Translations under genes and position numbers: made by a program | Assembly (NCBI RefSeq): GCF_010119975.1 | Contig: NZ_CP048222.1 | Span: 2,932,501-2,996,500 of the forward strand | Direction of reading: 5' to 3' | Length of the DNA stretch: 64,000 nt | Origin: Rhodocytophaga rosea | GTDB lineage: Bacteria; Bacteroidota; Bacteroidia; Cytophagales; 172606-1 | Part shown: positions 34,532 through 44,393 of the stretch, one piece after another | Layout of the letters: each line of letters starts with the position of its first letter | How positions within the stretch are numbered: position 1 is the first letter of the stretch | The notes under the pieces: generated by a model | What the model was told of the DNA's origin: nothing | Seen by the model: the letters and a program-made list of their open reading frames with translations, nothing else | The model's database searches: none

Positions 34532-37500
34532 TCAATTTGAGCCAGACTTACGCTTCCCATTCCAGCGAATAATTCGCAAGGGTGCCGCATTAGAACCTAT
34601 CACAAAGCTTTTCTTTCCTTTTACTTCAATCTCAATAGAAGAGCGGGTATCTTCCTGAATAAAGAAACCACTATGGGAGTAAGGTAATTTTGTAAACTGT
34701 CCATATCCGTTACCTATAAGCACAAGGCTGGGGGAGGCATCATATCTGCCGGTCATAAAATCAGGGGTATGATCATTGCCAAATAGTAAAACATCCCTAT
34801 TCCCATCGTTATTAAAATCACCAGTCTGTATGGATTGCACTGGCGCAAACTGCGCTTCTATAGGTAGTGGATGAAATAAAAATTGCCAGTTGCCTTTGTT
34901 TTCAATGTACATGGAACGCATTTCATTTGCCTCCAACCTGTTAAAACTAGCAGTTTCCTCTTTCGGGAATATCCCAGCAAATGTTTGTATGGCAAAAGAT
35001 TGGTAATTATTAAAACGGGCTTTAATGGCGGGGTACACACTAGCTATTTGGTCACGGCCTGCCAAGGTGTACTCTTGCTTATCCAAAAAATAAGTAATTA
35101 TGGGTAGAACAGAAATATCGGATAATGGTTTGGCATAGAGTCTGACAGGCGTAGCATTCCAACGGTTGTTTAGTCCCAGATTACCGGCGATAAAATCCTG
35201 GTCGCCGTCTCCATCAAAATCTCCTTTTTCAATACTATACCACCATCCGCTCCGCTCGCTTAAACTAGAACTTTCTATTTTTTCCAAAGTTAATCCTTTG
35301 TTATTTTTAAATATAGAGACGGGCATGAATTCCCCTACAACCATAAGTTCCGGAAAATGATCATTATCTATATCTATCCATAAAGCATCTGTAACCATCC
35401 CTACCCTGCTAAGCACAGGACATACCTTTTGGGTAATGTTGGTGAAATTTCCTTTTCCGTCGTTCAATAAAATAAAACTTTCTGGTATAAGCGGATAACG
35501 TCCCGGAACTACTCTGCCTCCCACAAATAAATCTGTATCACCATCCCCGTCAAAGTCGGCTGGCTGTACACAGCTACCACTTGCATACTCAACAGGCATA
35601 CTTCTTTCGCTACGGATAAAGTTTCCACGTCCGTCATTCAGATACAACCGGTCCTGGTAAGTAGCTGTCAGAGGGTTATATTCGTTTCCGCCGGATACTA
35701 CATATAAATCCAGATCCTTATCATTATCAGCATCAAAGAGCGAGCCCTGAGCATCTTCAAAGCCTGGGTCTGGCATATCTTTACTAATAAATGTTCCATC
35801 ATTCTGTTGAAAAAACAATTTTCCCGCAATAGAAGCTGCACCACTCATCCAGAAGTCTTGCAGCTCATCCCCATTCATATCTCCACTAGCCAGTTGAGGT
35901 CCGTTCCTGGAAAACCGGTGAGGAACTAGCGGCTCCAGATTGAAGTCTTCAAACTTGTTTTCCTGATGAATGATATCCAGGCCTGCGGATGCAGTGATGT
36001 CTGTAAAAAGAGGGGATGCGGACATAGTATCTGTCACAATTGAAAAATCAACCGGTTTGGCTCCCGCATTCCCATGCTCCAGAATGAGCGTCTGATTGGC
36101 AACAATGCCAGTTATTTGTTGGTATCGGCCATCAGGCCATACAATTTCCAGTATAGTAAGTAGGGTATCTTCTCCTAAACCTATATGCATTTTGTCTTCT
36201 TGGGTAGATTGAAAGCCACGGTATGGATTGTGCTCTAGGTATTGCTGGTTTCGACCATGCACTACTTTTACTTTTGTACCTTGAGAGAAATGTCCTTTTA
36301 ACCGGAGAGCCAGGTAGTTGTTTTTGTGAAATTGCTCACTGTTGTTTCTAAACACAAATGGCTCAGCATTAATGTTATTGGTCACTAGGTCTAGGTCACC
36401 GTCATTATCCAGGTCAGCTAGTACAGTGCCATTGGAAAAACCTTTTTTATCCAGTCCCCACGCCCGGCTCTTATCTTCAAATGTTAAATCCCCTTTGTTC
36501 CGGAAAACGAAATTAGGCTTATCTACTGTTTCCAGCTTTTCTAACTCTTTTATCAATTGCCTTTTAACTTCGTCGTAATCGTATGAACTTCGGTTGAACT
36601 GCCCGCTGCGGTACATGGTAAAATCTATATTGGTGATATCTTTTGGAATGCCATTGGAAACAAAAAGGTCTTTCCAGCCATCATTATCCAAATCAGCAAA
36701 CAAAGCAGACCAGCTCCAGTCAGTTTTATAAACACCTGCCAGCTGTCCAATCTCAGAAAACGAAATGTCACCATTGGGAAGCAAGCCATTATGAAGTTGC
36801 AACGTATTTCTGGAATACTGAGGAAGATAACCCTGTTGCAGCGAATAATTAAATACATAATTACTAATGCCAATACTCATCAATTTCTGGCGTTTGTTAT
36901 CGTTAGGAAGCATATCTACCACATAGATATCTGGCAGCAAATCGTTGTTGAAGTCAGCTATATCGCATCCCATGGCAAAGCGGGAGGTATGCTTGATGTA
37001 TTGCCGGGCTTTCTCTGTAAAGGTGCCATCCCCATTATTAATATACACCAAATCATCATAGGCATAATCGTTGGCAACATATATATCCGGCCAGTTATCA
37101 TGGTTGAGGTCGGATATAGCTATTCCTAAGCCAAAACCTTCATTAATAATCCCGCTAGCCCTGCCGACTTCGGTAAAAGTAGTATTTTCGTTATTTCTGA
37201 ACAGTTTATCGTTACTTGGAGCCGACCCATCCAGGGTTTTAGTTTTAGGATAATTAGGGTTTTTCTTTTCATGAAAATGGTTGAGCAAGTACATATCCAG
37301 GTCGCCATCCCGGTCGTAGTCAAAAAATGCTGCCTGGGTAGAGAATCCCTGGTAGTCAAGGCCATATTCCTTTGCTTTTTCTAAAAATTTTACTTTCCCC
37401 CCTTCCTGCTGCTTTCCGGAACTAATAAAAAGCTGGTTAGGCGAATGGGATAACCCGGCATGAGATACATATATATCCGGCCAGCCATCCCCGTTTACAT

Positions 37501-37873
37501 CTGCTACACTCACGCCTGTACACCATCCACTCGTCTGAATGCCAGATGCACCAGTTATATCTTCAAACTGAAAATTACCTTTATTCATATACAACTTGCC
37601 CGCTACCTGATTTCCGGAAAAAAATAGGTCTGTGAGCCCATCGTTATTAAAGTCAGCTGCGGCTACTCCCCCACCATTATAAAAATAATCGTATTCAAAA
37701 ATATTATTGTCAAAATCAGGCTTGAGTGTGTTTTCAAAAAAGATTCCACTCCTTTGTGAAGAAATAAGTTCAAATAATGTTTCTTCCGTTTTTTGTTTGT
37801 CAGAATCCCGACATGAAGACAATAAAGCAATTAGTACTCCCAACAATAAATATCTTTTTCGCAGAAACTTCAT
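34532..37873 (-). CDS. CRTAC1-type FG-GAP/ASPIC-UnbV lipoprotein
   Basis: The best start is ATG 37873 (1113 aa), which gives a clean lipoprotein signal (LLLGVLIALLSSC); a start six codons earlier is also open. Repeated FG-GAP/VCBS motifs with calcium-type loops (DFNNDGLTDLFFSGN, DVNGDGWPDIYVSH, DLDNDGDLDLVTNN, DFDGDGDTDLFVGG) form beta-propellers. An ASPIC/UnbV domain lies mid-protein (GTKVKVVHG...VWPDGRYQ, about residues 530-590). Proteins of this layout very often follow SusC/SusD genes in Bacteroidota and are thought to sit on the cell surface; their exact role is not established. It is separated from the SusD gene by a strong hairpin, which could lower its expression relative to SusCD. 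Confidence 0.92.
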   Translation of the reverse strand: MKFLRKRYLLLGVLIALLSSCRDSDKQKTEETLFELISSQRSGIFFENTLKPDFDNNIFEYDYFYNGGGVAAADFNNDGLTDLFFSGNQVAGKLYMNKGNFQFEDITGASGIQTSGWCTGVSVADVNGDGWPDIYVSHAGLSHSPNQLFISSGKQQEGGKVKFLEKAKEYGLDYQGFSTQAAFFDYDRDGDLDMYLLNHFHEKKNPNYPKTKTLDGSAPSNDKLFRNNENTTFTEVGRASGIINEGFGLGIAISDLNHDNWPDIYVANDYAYDDLVYINNGDGTFTEKARQYIKHTSRFAMGCDIADFNNDLLPDIYVVDMLPNDNKRQKLMSIGISNYVFNYSLQQGYLPQYSRNTLQLHNGLLPNGDISFSEIGQLAGVYKTDWSWSALFADLDNDGWKDLFVSNGIPKDITNIDFTMYRSGQFNRSSYDYDEVKRQLIKELEKLETVDKPNFVFRNKGDLTFEDKSRAWGLDKKGFSNGTVLADLDNDGDLDLVTNNINAEPFVFRNNSEQFHKNNYLALRLKGHFSQGTKVKVVHGRNQQYLEHNPYRGFQSTQEDKMHIGLGEDTLLTILEIVWPDGRYQQITGIVANQTLILEHGNAGAKPVDFSIVTDTMSASPLFTDITASAGLDIIHQENKFEDFNLEPLVPHRFSRNGPQLASGDMNGDELQDFWMSGAASIAGKLFFQQNDGTFISKDMPDPGFEDAQGSLFDADNDKDLDLYVVSGGNEYNPLTATYQDRLYLNDGRGNFIRSERSMPVEYASGSCVQPADFDGDGDTDLFVGGRVVPGRYPLIPESFILLNDGKGNFTNITQKVCPVLSRVGMVTDALWIDIDNDHFPELMVVGEFMPVSIFKNNKGLTLEKIESSSLSERSGWWYSIEKGDFDGDGDQDFIAGNLGLNNRWNATPVRLYAKPLSDISVLPIITYFLDKQEYTLAGRDQIASVYPAIKARFNNYQSFAIQTFAGIFPKEETASFNRLEANEMRSMYIENKGNWQFLFHPLPIEAQFAPVQSIQTGDFNNDGNRDVLLFGNDHTPDFMTGRYDASPSLVLIGNGYGQFTKLPYSHSGFFIQEDTRSSIEIEVKGKKSFVIGSNAAPLRIIRWNGKRKSGSN

Positions 37874-37938
37874 TAAGTAAATTATTAACATTTTCAGAAA
37901 GTCCTCCTGATTTGTGCATTTATAGCTTCCTAAATAGT

Positions 37939-37983
37939 AAGCTAAAACCTGTGAGAGTTATTAATCCTCACAGGTTTTAGCTT
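37939..37983. terminator. Strong hairpin between SusD and the CRTAC1-type gene
   Basis: The arms AAGCTAAAACCTGTGAG (37939-37955) and CTCACAGGTTTTAGCTT (37967-37983) are perfect over 17 bp with an 11-base loop. On the minus strand it follows the SusD stop by about 155 bp and precedes the next start by 65 bp, so it can act as a terminator or attenuator inside the locus. Confidence 0.8.
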
Positions 37984-38138
37984 GTCTAATCATTGACTTT
38001 ACCAAACTTATGTTTCATTATAAAAAACCATACATTAGTTTTTTCTAAAAAGTATAGTCATGTTGCGGCAACAGAAGTATAGACATAAAACCAATAAAAA
38101 GCTGTAGTTAAAATTTTAATACTAATAATCAAGTCTGG

Positions 38139-39605
38139 TTAATAACCTTCATTCTGACAAAGGTTTGGGTTTTGATCACGTTCCGACTGAGGGATAGGAA
38201 GCTTGTTATATTTGGGATCGTAGGGTTGGCCTTGGCCATCCTTTAAATCTTTAAGTCTACCGGTACGGGTGTAATAAAACCACATGTTGGGTTCCGTATT
38301 CAGTTCCCAACGGCGTTCGTTCATCAGGGCCCTCATAAATATCTCCCTATCGCTGGATACGACCAGATTGGGTAGTTTGGCCCGGCTTCTGACGGCATTG
38401 AGCTGAGCGTAGGCTTCCGTGGTTTTGCCTTGCTCAAACAGAATTTCGGCGTAATTGAGCAGGAACTCTGCGTAACGCATCAGCGGAACATTGGAGCCAT
38501 CCACATCTCCGGATTTCCCCAGCCAATACTTGGTTGAAAAATCGACGTTCTTCTGGGTAAGCTTAAATGTAGTGCCAAGAATAACGGGTTCACTCATCCG
38601 CTCGCCTTTGTAGGTTTCCCCTTCTCGCACTATCAAGCTTCGTCTTTCGTCAAGGGGATCCATAGAGTTTCTCAAGTCCTGACCAAGAACCATTTCTCCC
38701 CAACCGCCAAACGGAGCATAATCGCCCGAAATACCATCAGGTGCGGTAAAGGCTCCGATTAGGGATCCGGTTTGAACTTGATTGGACCATTCGAAACCGC
38801 CATCCCTGTATTGCACTTCAAAGATAGACTCTCCGGTATTTTCAGGGGTTAACGCTTCCGAAAATGCAGCGCGTGGAGTAACCGCCAACTTATAATTATT
38901 CATAGCTATCAGGTCTTCAGAGGCTTTGGCGGCAGCTGCCCAGTCTTTTTTGTACATGTAGGCATTGGCCAGGAAAGCTAAGGCAGCGCCTTTGGTAGCC
39001 CGTCCATAGTTGGCGTCCCCCCATTCTGCCCGTGTGGGCAGGCTCTGGCTGGCAGTCGTTAAATCAGTGATCACCTGGTCCCATATCTGGTCTTCCGGGA
39101 TACATCCTACTGTAGTTTGCGAGATAGAATAAGTCTCCAATAGCAGGGGCGCATTGCCGAAGGCGCGTGCAATATTAAAGTAAGCAAAGCCACGGAGAAA
39201 CTTGGATTCTCCCTCAATTTTTGCTCTGTCAGTCTCGCTTAGCGTTGCCGGGGCTTCCTCCAGTTTTGCCAGAAGGGTATTTGTCCGGCTACCGATCATG
39301 TACATGGATTGCCAGTAATTTCTGATGGTTCCTTGCGTAGGAACCATGTAGGCAGTAAGCTCCATGGGTATGGTGCTCTTAGGACGTGCCTCCTGAGAAA
39401 TATATCCCATCATTTGAGTCCAATCGCTGAATCTGAGCAATTCGGTGTAAGTTCCGATGATGAAGGAATTGAACTGCTCAGCCGTTTTAAAAAATGTAAC
39501 GTCTGTGAACTGATTGGACGGAGGGTTGAATTCAAGAAATTTATCTTTGCACGACCACACTATAAGCAGGGTGAAAATTGCAGTATATACAAGTGTCTTT
39601 TTCAT
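38139..39605 (-). CDS. SusD/RagB-family glycan-binding lipoprotein
   Basis: This 488-aa protein has a lipoprotein signal (FTLLIVWSC, Cys19) followed by FLEFNPPSNQFTDVTFFKTAEQFNSFI, the classic SusD opening. The TPR-like helical core includes RGFAYFNIARAFGNAPL and ALAFLANAYMYKKDWAAAAKASEDLIA. The C-terminal RagB/SusD block has LMRYAEFLLNYAEILFEQGK, RSRAKLPNL, NERRWELN and the terminal YNKLPIPQSERDQNPNLCQN. It sits on the SusC barrel at the cell surface as a lid that captures oligosaccharide. It lies 54 bp after the SusC gene in the same operon. Length and termini are normal. Confidence 0.96.
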   Translation of the reverse strand: MKKTLVYTAIFTLLIVWSCKDKFLEFNPPSNQFTDVTFFKTAEQFNSFIIGTYTELLRFSDWTQMMGYISQEARPKSTIPMELTAYMVPTQGTIRNYWQSMYMIGSRTNTLLAKLEEAPATLSETDRAKIEGESKFLRGFAYFNIARAFGNAPLLLETYSISQTTVGCIPEDQIWDQVITDLTTASQSLPTRAEWGDANYGRATKGAALAFLANAYMYKKDWAAAAKASEDLIAMNNYKLAVTPRAAFSEALTPENTGESIFEVQYRDGGFEWSNQVQTGSLIGAFTAPDGISGDYAPFGGWGEMVLGQDLRNSMDPLDERRSLIVREGETYKGERMSEPVILGTTFKLTQKNVDFSTKYWLGKSGDVDGSNVPLMRYAEFLLNYAEILFEQGKTTEAYAQLNAVRSRAKLPNLVVSSDREIFMRALMNERRWELNTEPNMWFYYTRTGRLKDLKDGQGQPYDPKYNKLPIPQSERDQNPNLCQNEGY

Positions 39606-39659
39606 ATATTTTTTAATAAGATTATTAAATGTTAAATTTATAATGGGGGGATTCAGCCA

Positions 39660-42600
39660 TTAAAATTGAAAGTTGATCCCACCAGTGAACATCCTTGAGA
39701 CTGGGTAACGGCCAAAATCAACGCCAGTCTGCAGGGCATTGCCCCTGCCATTGGAAACACGGCTTCCCATCTCCGGGTCATAACCACTATACTTGGTGAA
39801 AGTAAATAGGTTCTGAGCCGCTACATATATGCGGGCGCGGCTCATACGCACCATCTGGGAGATTGCTTCCGGAAGCGTGTATCCTAGTTGCACATTACGT
39901 ACCCTAAGAAACGCGCCGTTTTCGATGTTAAAGTCCGAGAACCATCTGTTGGAAAGGGCAGCATCGTGGGTGTTGCGCGTAAAGGTATTGCTCCTGTTCT
40001 CAGGTGTCCAACTTTCCAATAAATCCGTCAAGCCGTTGTTAATTCCTCCGGCGGTGTTGCTGTACTTCATATGGTTCAGCCAGTATTTGGTTTGGTTAGC
40101 AATCTCAAGACCTGCCTGGCCATTCAGCAAGACGGAAAGGTCAAAGCCTTTGAAATTCACATTCATATTAAAGCCGAAAGTATATTTAGGCAGCCCGTTG
40201 CCGATAATCGTCCTGTCCCGGTCGGTAAGTACGCCATCGCCGTTCAGGTCTTTGTACCGGCGGTCACCGGGCTTTACATCTGCTAAGCCGCTCATGGCAC
40301 TCGCATCTACTTCTTCCTGGGTCTGGAAAATGCCATCGGTCAAATAGCCGTAAAAACTGCCAACAGGCTCGCCTACTAATGTACGGGTTTCAGCCCCGCC
40401 ATCATCGCCGGCCGAAATATTTGAAGAAACGTATCCGGTTTCGTTGCCGGTCAGTTTCGTTACTTTATTGGTCAGCGTAGCAAAATTGACGCCGGTAGAG
40501 AAACCAAGGTCTCCGAACTGGCGGGTATAACCCAGGGCAACTTCTATCCCGCTGTTCTTCATCGAGAACCCATTTCTAGTTATTTTATTATTCAGAACGC
40601 CCACATAGGCGGGAAGCGGGAATTCGCCAAGCATATCATCAATCTTCTTTACATAGTAATCGGCAGTCAGGCTGAGGCTGTTGTCCAGGAAAGTGGCATC
40701 GATACCAACATTGGCCTGGGTAGATGTTTCCCAACGAATATCAGCTGTACCAATCCTATCCTGATAAAAGCCCACAACTGGGTCCTGGTTCAGGCCTAAA
40801 GGATACCGTCTCCGGTTTCCCTCGTTGGCATATATACTTAGGTATTGAAAAGATGGTATACCTTGGTTACCTACCTCGCCATAACTGGCCCGCATTTTCA
40901 GCTGGCTAACAAATGGCATGGATGCCATAAAATTCTCTTCAGAAACCAACCAGCCTACGGAAACCGATGGGAATACCCCGTACTGATAATCGCCGTCGGG
41001 GTTGAAGTTGGAGGATCCGTCGCGGCGGATATTAGCTGTCAAGAGGTATTTACCAGCGTAGTCGTAGGTGACACGTCCTAAATAAGACAACAGCGCAAAC
41101 TCGCCAGGTGCACCACCGGATACAGTCCGGTCGGAAAACAGCGCACCATCTACATATGGCTGGTCATTGGGGTTTTTTTGGGTGTTGATGCTGATCCCCT
41201 GGCTGGTGCCTTTCAGTGCATCAATACCAGCAAGGGCAGTTAAATTATGCTTGCCAAAAGATTTGCCGTACGAAATGGTGTTAATCCAGTTCCACTGATT
41301 GCCCTGGTTTGGCCCGGTCCATAATTGTGCATTACTTCCGTAAAGCCCCCTGCCCTCCAATATAGGCACCGGCATGCCTTTCCAAAAACTTTCACTGTTT
41401 CTATTGTAAAAAGTAAGGTTGATGGCCGAACGGACCTTGAGGCCCTTGATCAGTTCGTATTCCCCGAAAGCAGCGGCCAAAAATTCCTGCGATTTGTACT
41501 TTACTTCTCTCAACTTTTCATAAGCGTATGTCGGGTGACTTAAGCCTTGCGGGTACCAAACAGGAGTAGCGACGTTGGTAACGAAAACCGTTCCGTCGTA
41601 GCCATAATAATTATTACCAGTCGGATCGATGCTTCCATCAGGATTGATGCCGAACAGCCCTTCCTGGGGAGCAACCAGCGGAATGGTCGGTTGAGAAACC
41701 GCCGCCGTTATTAAACCGCCCTGGGTACTACTTCCATTTCCTCCGTCCGTCTGGGTTCCCCTCTTGTCCTCGAAGGCACCGTTTAGCGTGAGGCCTACTT
41801 TAAAACGGGGAGTGATATCGAAATCATTGTTTATCCGCGCCGTATAGCGTTTGTAATGTGATTGAGCTACAATACCTCCCTGATCGAAATAGCCCACCGA
41901 CACCAGTGAGCGGGACTTTTCACTCCCACCCGATACATTCACGTTGTAGCTTTGAATGGGGGCCGATCTGAAGATTTCATCTTGCCAGTTGGTGTTGGGC
42001 ACCGTGCTGGGGTTACTCCAGGCGGGATTGGGTTCTTTACCTGCGCTAACCAGATTTTCATTGGCGAGCCTGACAAATTGTGGTCCATTTAACAAATCCA
42101 GCTTCCGGGAGGCACTTTGGATACCTGCGTAGGCGTCCAGCGTTACCTGGATTTTTCCCGCCACACCGCGCTTTGTGGTGACGATTACTACGCCATTGCT
42201 CCCTCTCGAACCATATATGGCTGCCGAAGCCGCATCTTTGAGCACATCTATGCGGTCAATATCATTGGGGTTAATGGCATTCAATGACCCGTAGGGTACT
42301 CCGTCAACAATATACAAAGGCTCGTTGCTCCCATTGATGGAGCCCAGGCCACGGATTCTTACCGATACATTACCGCCGGGTTCGCCAGAGTTCTGGGTGA
42401 CCTGTACGCCAGCTATTCTACCCTGCAACGTCTGATCCAGGCCTGTTACTGCCACACCGGCTATTTCCTTGGTCGTTACTGATCCAACTGCGCCGGTTAC
42501 TTCGCGTTGTTTTTGCGTACCGTACCCAATTACTACTACCTCTGATAAGGTTTTAATATCGGGTATCAATTTTACATCAATGGTACTCTGCCCGTTAATA

Positions 42601-43253
42601 GGCATCTCTTCTGTGGTGTAGCCAATAAAACTAAAAAGCAATATACCGTTTTTCTGTTCATCGGGCACAGCTATAGCGTAAGCCCCTTCACTGTCAGTAG
42701 AAGTTCCTATGGTTGTACCTTTTAAAATTACACTTACTCCTGGCATTCCGTTGCCATTTTCATCGCTTACTTTACCCCTTATATTTACAGCAACTTGCAT
42801 CTCTTCCCCTTTAAACGCCTCTTTTTCTGCGGTTTGACTTGCAGTAGCTTCAAGAGAATCTTGTATTAGATTGGGCTTATCAGAATAGACAGAAGCTGTT
42901 TTTTTATCAGCTTTGGGAGCCAACACCAGGTAAACATCTTTCCTGGTTTTCTTATACCGCAATCCTACTGCTTTGAGAACACCCGAAAGTTTTTCTTCAA
43001 AGCTTAAGTTGCTGTTGAGTACATCGGTTTCTATACTACGGCCATTTACCAATTTATCGTCAAAAACAATGTCTACCTGGTAGCGTTCTTTGAGAAGAAG
43101 CAATACATCCCGTAACGATTGTTTTTGCGGGTTTTTGCGTTCAATGGGCGGACTTTCCATACTGAGTGTCTGGGAAGAAACCAATGGAATAGGCATATAG
43201 AATGCCAGGCCCAGAAGAATAGCTCGGAGTAAATTAGTAAGTTTTCCGTTCAT
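39660..43253 (-). CDS. SusC/RagA TonB-dependent transporter with STN domain
   Basis: This 1197-aa outer-membrane protein has, after the signal peptide (to about residue 28), an STN/secretin-N domain (about 45-110, RYQVDIVFDDKLVNGRSIE). Next come a carboxypeptidase-regulatory-like Ig domain (about 150-235, RGKVSDENGNGMPGVSVILKG) and the SusC signature EVVVIGYGTQKQREVTGAVG. The plug (about 245-370) has GVQVTQNSGEPGGNVSVRIRG and PLYIVDGVPYG. The 22-strand barrel ends GINFQF. It imports oligosaccharides together with SusD. The STN domain marks it as a transducer that passes a signal to the FecR anti-sigma protein encoded just upstream. The region is richer in G+C than the 5' spacers, as is common for these genes. 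Confidence 0.97.
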   Translation of the reverse strand: MNGKLTNLLRAILLGLAFYMPIPLVSSQTLSMESPPIERKNPQKQSLRDVLLLLKERYQVDIVFDDKLVNGRSIETDVLNSNLSFEEKLSGVLKAVGLRYKKTRKDVYLVLAPKADKKTASVYSDKPNLIQDSLEATASQTAEKEAFKGEEMQVAVNIRGKVSDENGNGMPGVSVILKGTTIGTSTDSEGAYAIAVPDEQKNGILLFSFIGYTTEEMPINGQSTIDVKLIPDIKTLSEVVVIGYGTQKQREVTGAVGSVTTKEIAGVAVTGLDQTLQGRIAGVQVTQNSGEPGGNVSVRIRGLGSINGSNEPLYIVDGVPYGSLNAINPNDIDRIDVLKDAASAAIYGSRGSNGVVIVTTKRGVAGKIQVTLDAYAGIQSASRKLDLLNGPQFVRLANENLVSAGKEPNPAWSNPSTVPNTNWQDEIFRSAPIQSYNVNVSGGSEKSRSLVSVGYFDQGGIVAQSHYKRYTARINNDFDITPRFKVGLTLNGAFEDKRGTQTDGGNGSSTQGGLITAAVSQPTIPLVAPQEGLFGINPDGSIDPTGNNYYGYDGTVFVTNVATPVWYPQGLSHPTYAYEKLREVKYKSQEFLAAAFGEYELIKGLKVRSAINLTFYNRNSESFWKGMPVPILEGRGLYGSNAQLWTGPNQGNQWNWINTISYGKSFGKHNLTALAGIDALKGTSQGISINTQKNPNDQPYVDGALFSDRTVSGGAPGEFALLSYLGRVTYDYAGKYLLTANIRRDGSSNFNPDGDYQYGVFPSVSVGWLVSEENFMASMPFVSQLKMRASYGEVGNQGIPSFQYLSIYANEGNRRRYPLGLNQDPVVGFYQDRIGTADIRWETSTQANVGIDATFLDNSLSLTADYYVKKIDDMLGEFPLPAYVGVLNNKITRNGFSMKNSGIEVALGYTRQFGDLGFSTGVNFATLTNKVTKLTGNETGYVSSNISAGDDGGAETRTLVGEPVGSFYGYLTDGIFQTQEEVDASAMSGLADVKPGDRRYKDLNGDGVLTDRDRTIIGNGLPKYTFGFNMNVNFKGFDLSVLLNGQAGLEIANQTKYWLNHMKYSNTAGGINNGLTDLLESWTPENRSNTFTRNTHDAALSNRWFSDFNIENGAFLRVRNVQLGYTLPEAISQMVRMSRARIYVAAQNLFTFTKYSGYDPEMGSRVSNGRGNALQTGVDFGRYPVSRMFTGGINFQF

Positions 43254-43358
43254 GTTGGTAGAAGAATAAATTAAAAAACAAATATCTTAACTACAAAAAA
43301 TACAATTTTTAAAAGAGTATATTTTTATTATGTGCTTGCAGATACAAAGATGATGTAG

Positions 43359-44342
43359 TTATTCGCTGGCGTTGAGGATGTAAACCTTGTCTTGTTCAGT
43401 TACCTGAAGGCCGGATACATCAGAGAGCATTTCAAGCATTTCTTCAACATTATTGGCCTGAAAGGTTCCCGATATGCTCCTGTTGGCCAGGGCAGTATCA
43501 GGGATAGACACTTTTACACCAAAATTTTCTTCAATCAGATAAGTAATTTCCTTTAGAGAGGTTCGGTCAAAGATAAAACGCTTGTCTTTCCAGGCTGCAT
43601 ATTTCTCCACGCCTTGTACCAGTTGTTTTTGAAGTGCCCCTTTTTGGTCTAAAGAAACCATATCACCAGGAGCAATCGTGAGAGACTCATTTGAAGCATT
43701 GCTTACCCGGACTTTGCCTGTTTGTAGAATCACTTTGCTGCCCCTTGGCCTTGAGTAAACAATGAATTTTGTTCCCAGCACCTCTACAGACAACTGATTG
43801 GGAGTAGTTACAATAAATTTTTGATGGGTAGGCGTATGGGTAATTGAAAATTCAGCTTCCCCTTTCAGGTATACTTCCCTGTCTCCATAACCAAAACTAA
43901 AACGGGGCACACGAAGCGATGAATTGGCATTCAATGCTACCTGGCTATTGTCTTCAAGGGTGATACTTTTTATTTCACCGAATGCCGTTGTATAGGTTTT
44001 GTATAAAATAGCATCTTTCAAAAACCAGGCACTACAGGTCAGTAACAGCAACACAGAAGCGGCTACCATCCATGCCTTTATGTTGCGTTGAGGAGGTGTG
44101 TGTAACAACCTGACTTCTTTTTTCCGGCTTCCGGTTTTCAGATTAACCTTAAAGCGCTCGTAAGCCAGGTCCGTATCAGCCAGAAATTGAGGGTGTTCGT
44201 TTTCCCATTCTTTAAGCCATTCAAAAAACCATTCCCGGTTAGAGTCTTCTTCCAGCCACTCCTCTATCGCCTTCTTCTGCATAGGTGATGCATTCCCGGA
44301 GAAGAAGTTAAACAAAGTATTTTTGGAGAATTTCTGTTCCAT
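43359..44342 (-). CDS. FecR-family anti-sigma factor
   Basis: This 327-aa inner-membrane protein has an N-terminal cytoplasmic sigma-binding part (residues 1-90, LFNFFSGNASPMQKKAIEEWL), one TM helix (WMVAASVLLLLTCSAWFL, about 91-108), a periplasmic FecR domain (AFGEIKSITLEDNSQVALNANSSLRVP) and a C-terminal DUF4974/STN-like domain (FDRTSLKEITYLIEENFGVKVS...ISGTFQANNVEEMLEML). It would hold the sigma factor inactive until the STN domain of the loaded SusC receptor contacts it. It lies 51 bp after the sigma gene and 105 bp before SusC. The segment before it contains a copy of the leader motif seen upstream of the sigma gene. Confidence 0.95.
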   Translation of the reverse strand: MEQKFSKNTLFNFFSGNASPMQKKAIEEWLEEDSNREWFFEWLKEWENEHPQFLADTDLAYERFKVNLKTGSRKKEVRLLHTPPQRNIKAWMVAASVLLLLTCSAWFLKDAILYKTYTTAFGEIKSITLEDNSQVALNANSSLRVPRFSFGYGDREVYLKGEAEFSITHTPTHQKFIVTTPNQLSVEVLGTKFIVYSRPRGSKVILQTGKVRVSNASNESLTIAPGDMVSLDQKGALQKQLVQGVEKYAAWKDKRFIFDRTSLKEITYLIEENFGVKVSIPDTALANRSISGTFQANNVEEMLEMLSDVSGLQVTEQDKVYILNASE

Positions 44343-44393
44343 AGTGGAGTATAGTCATCTGGTATTAGATAGATGAAAAAAAGCGCTTTTACC

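Noticed and set aside
34858-37365. Multiple small frames inside the CRTAC1-type gene
   Set aside because: They are frame shadows of a 1113-aa repeat protein with regular FG-GAP motifs throughout.
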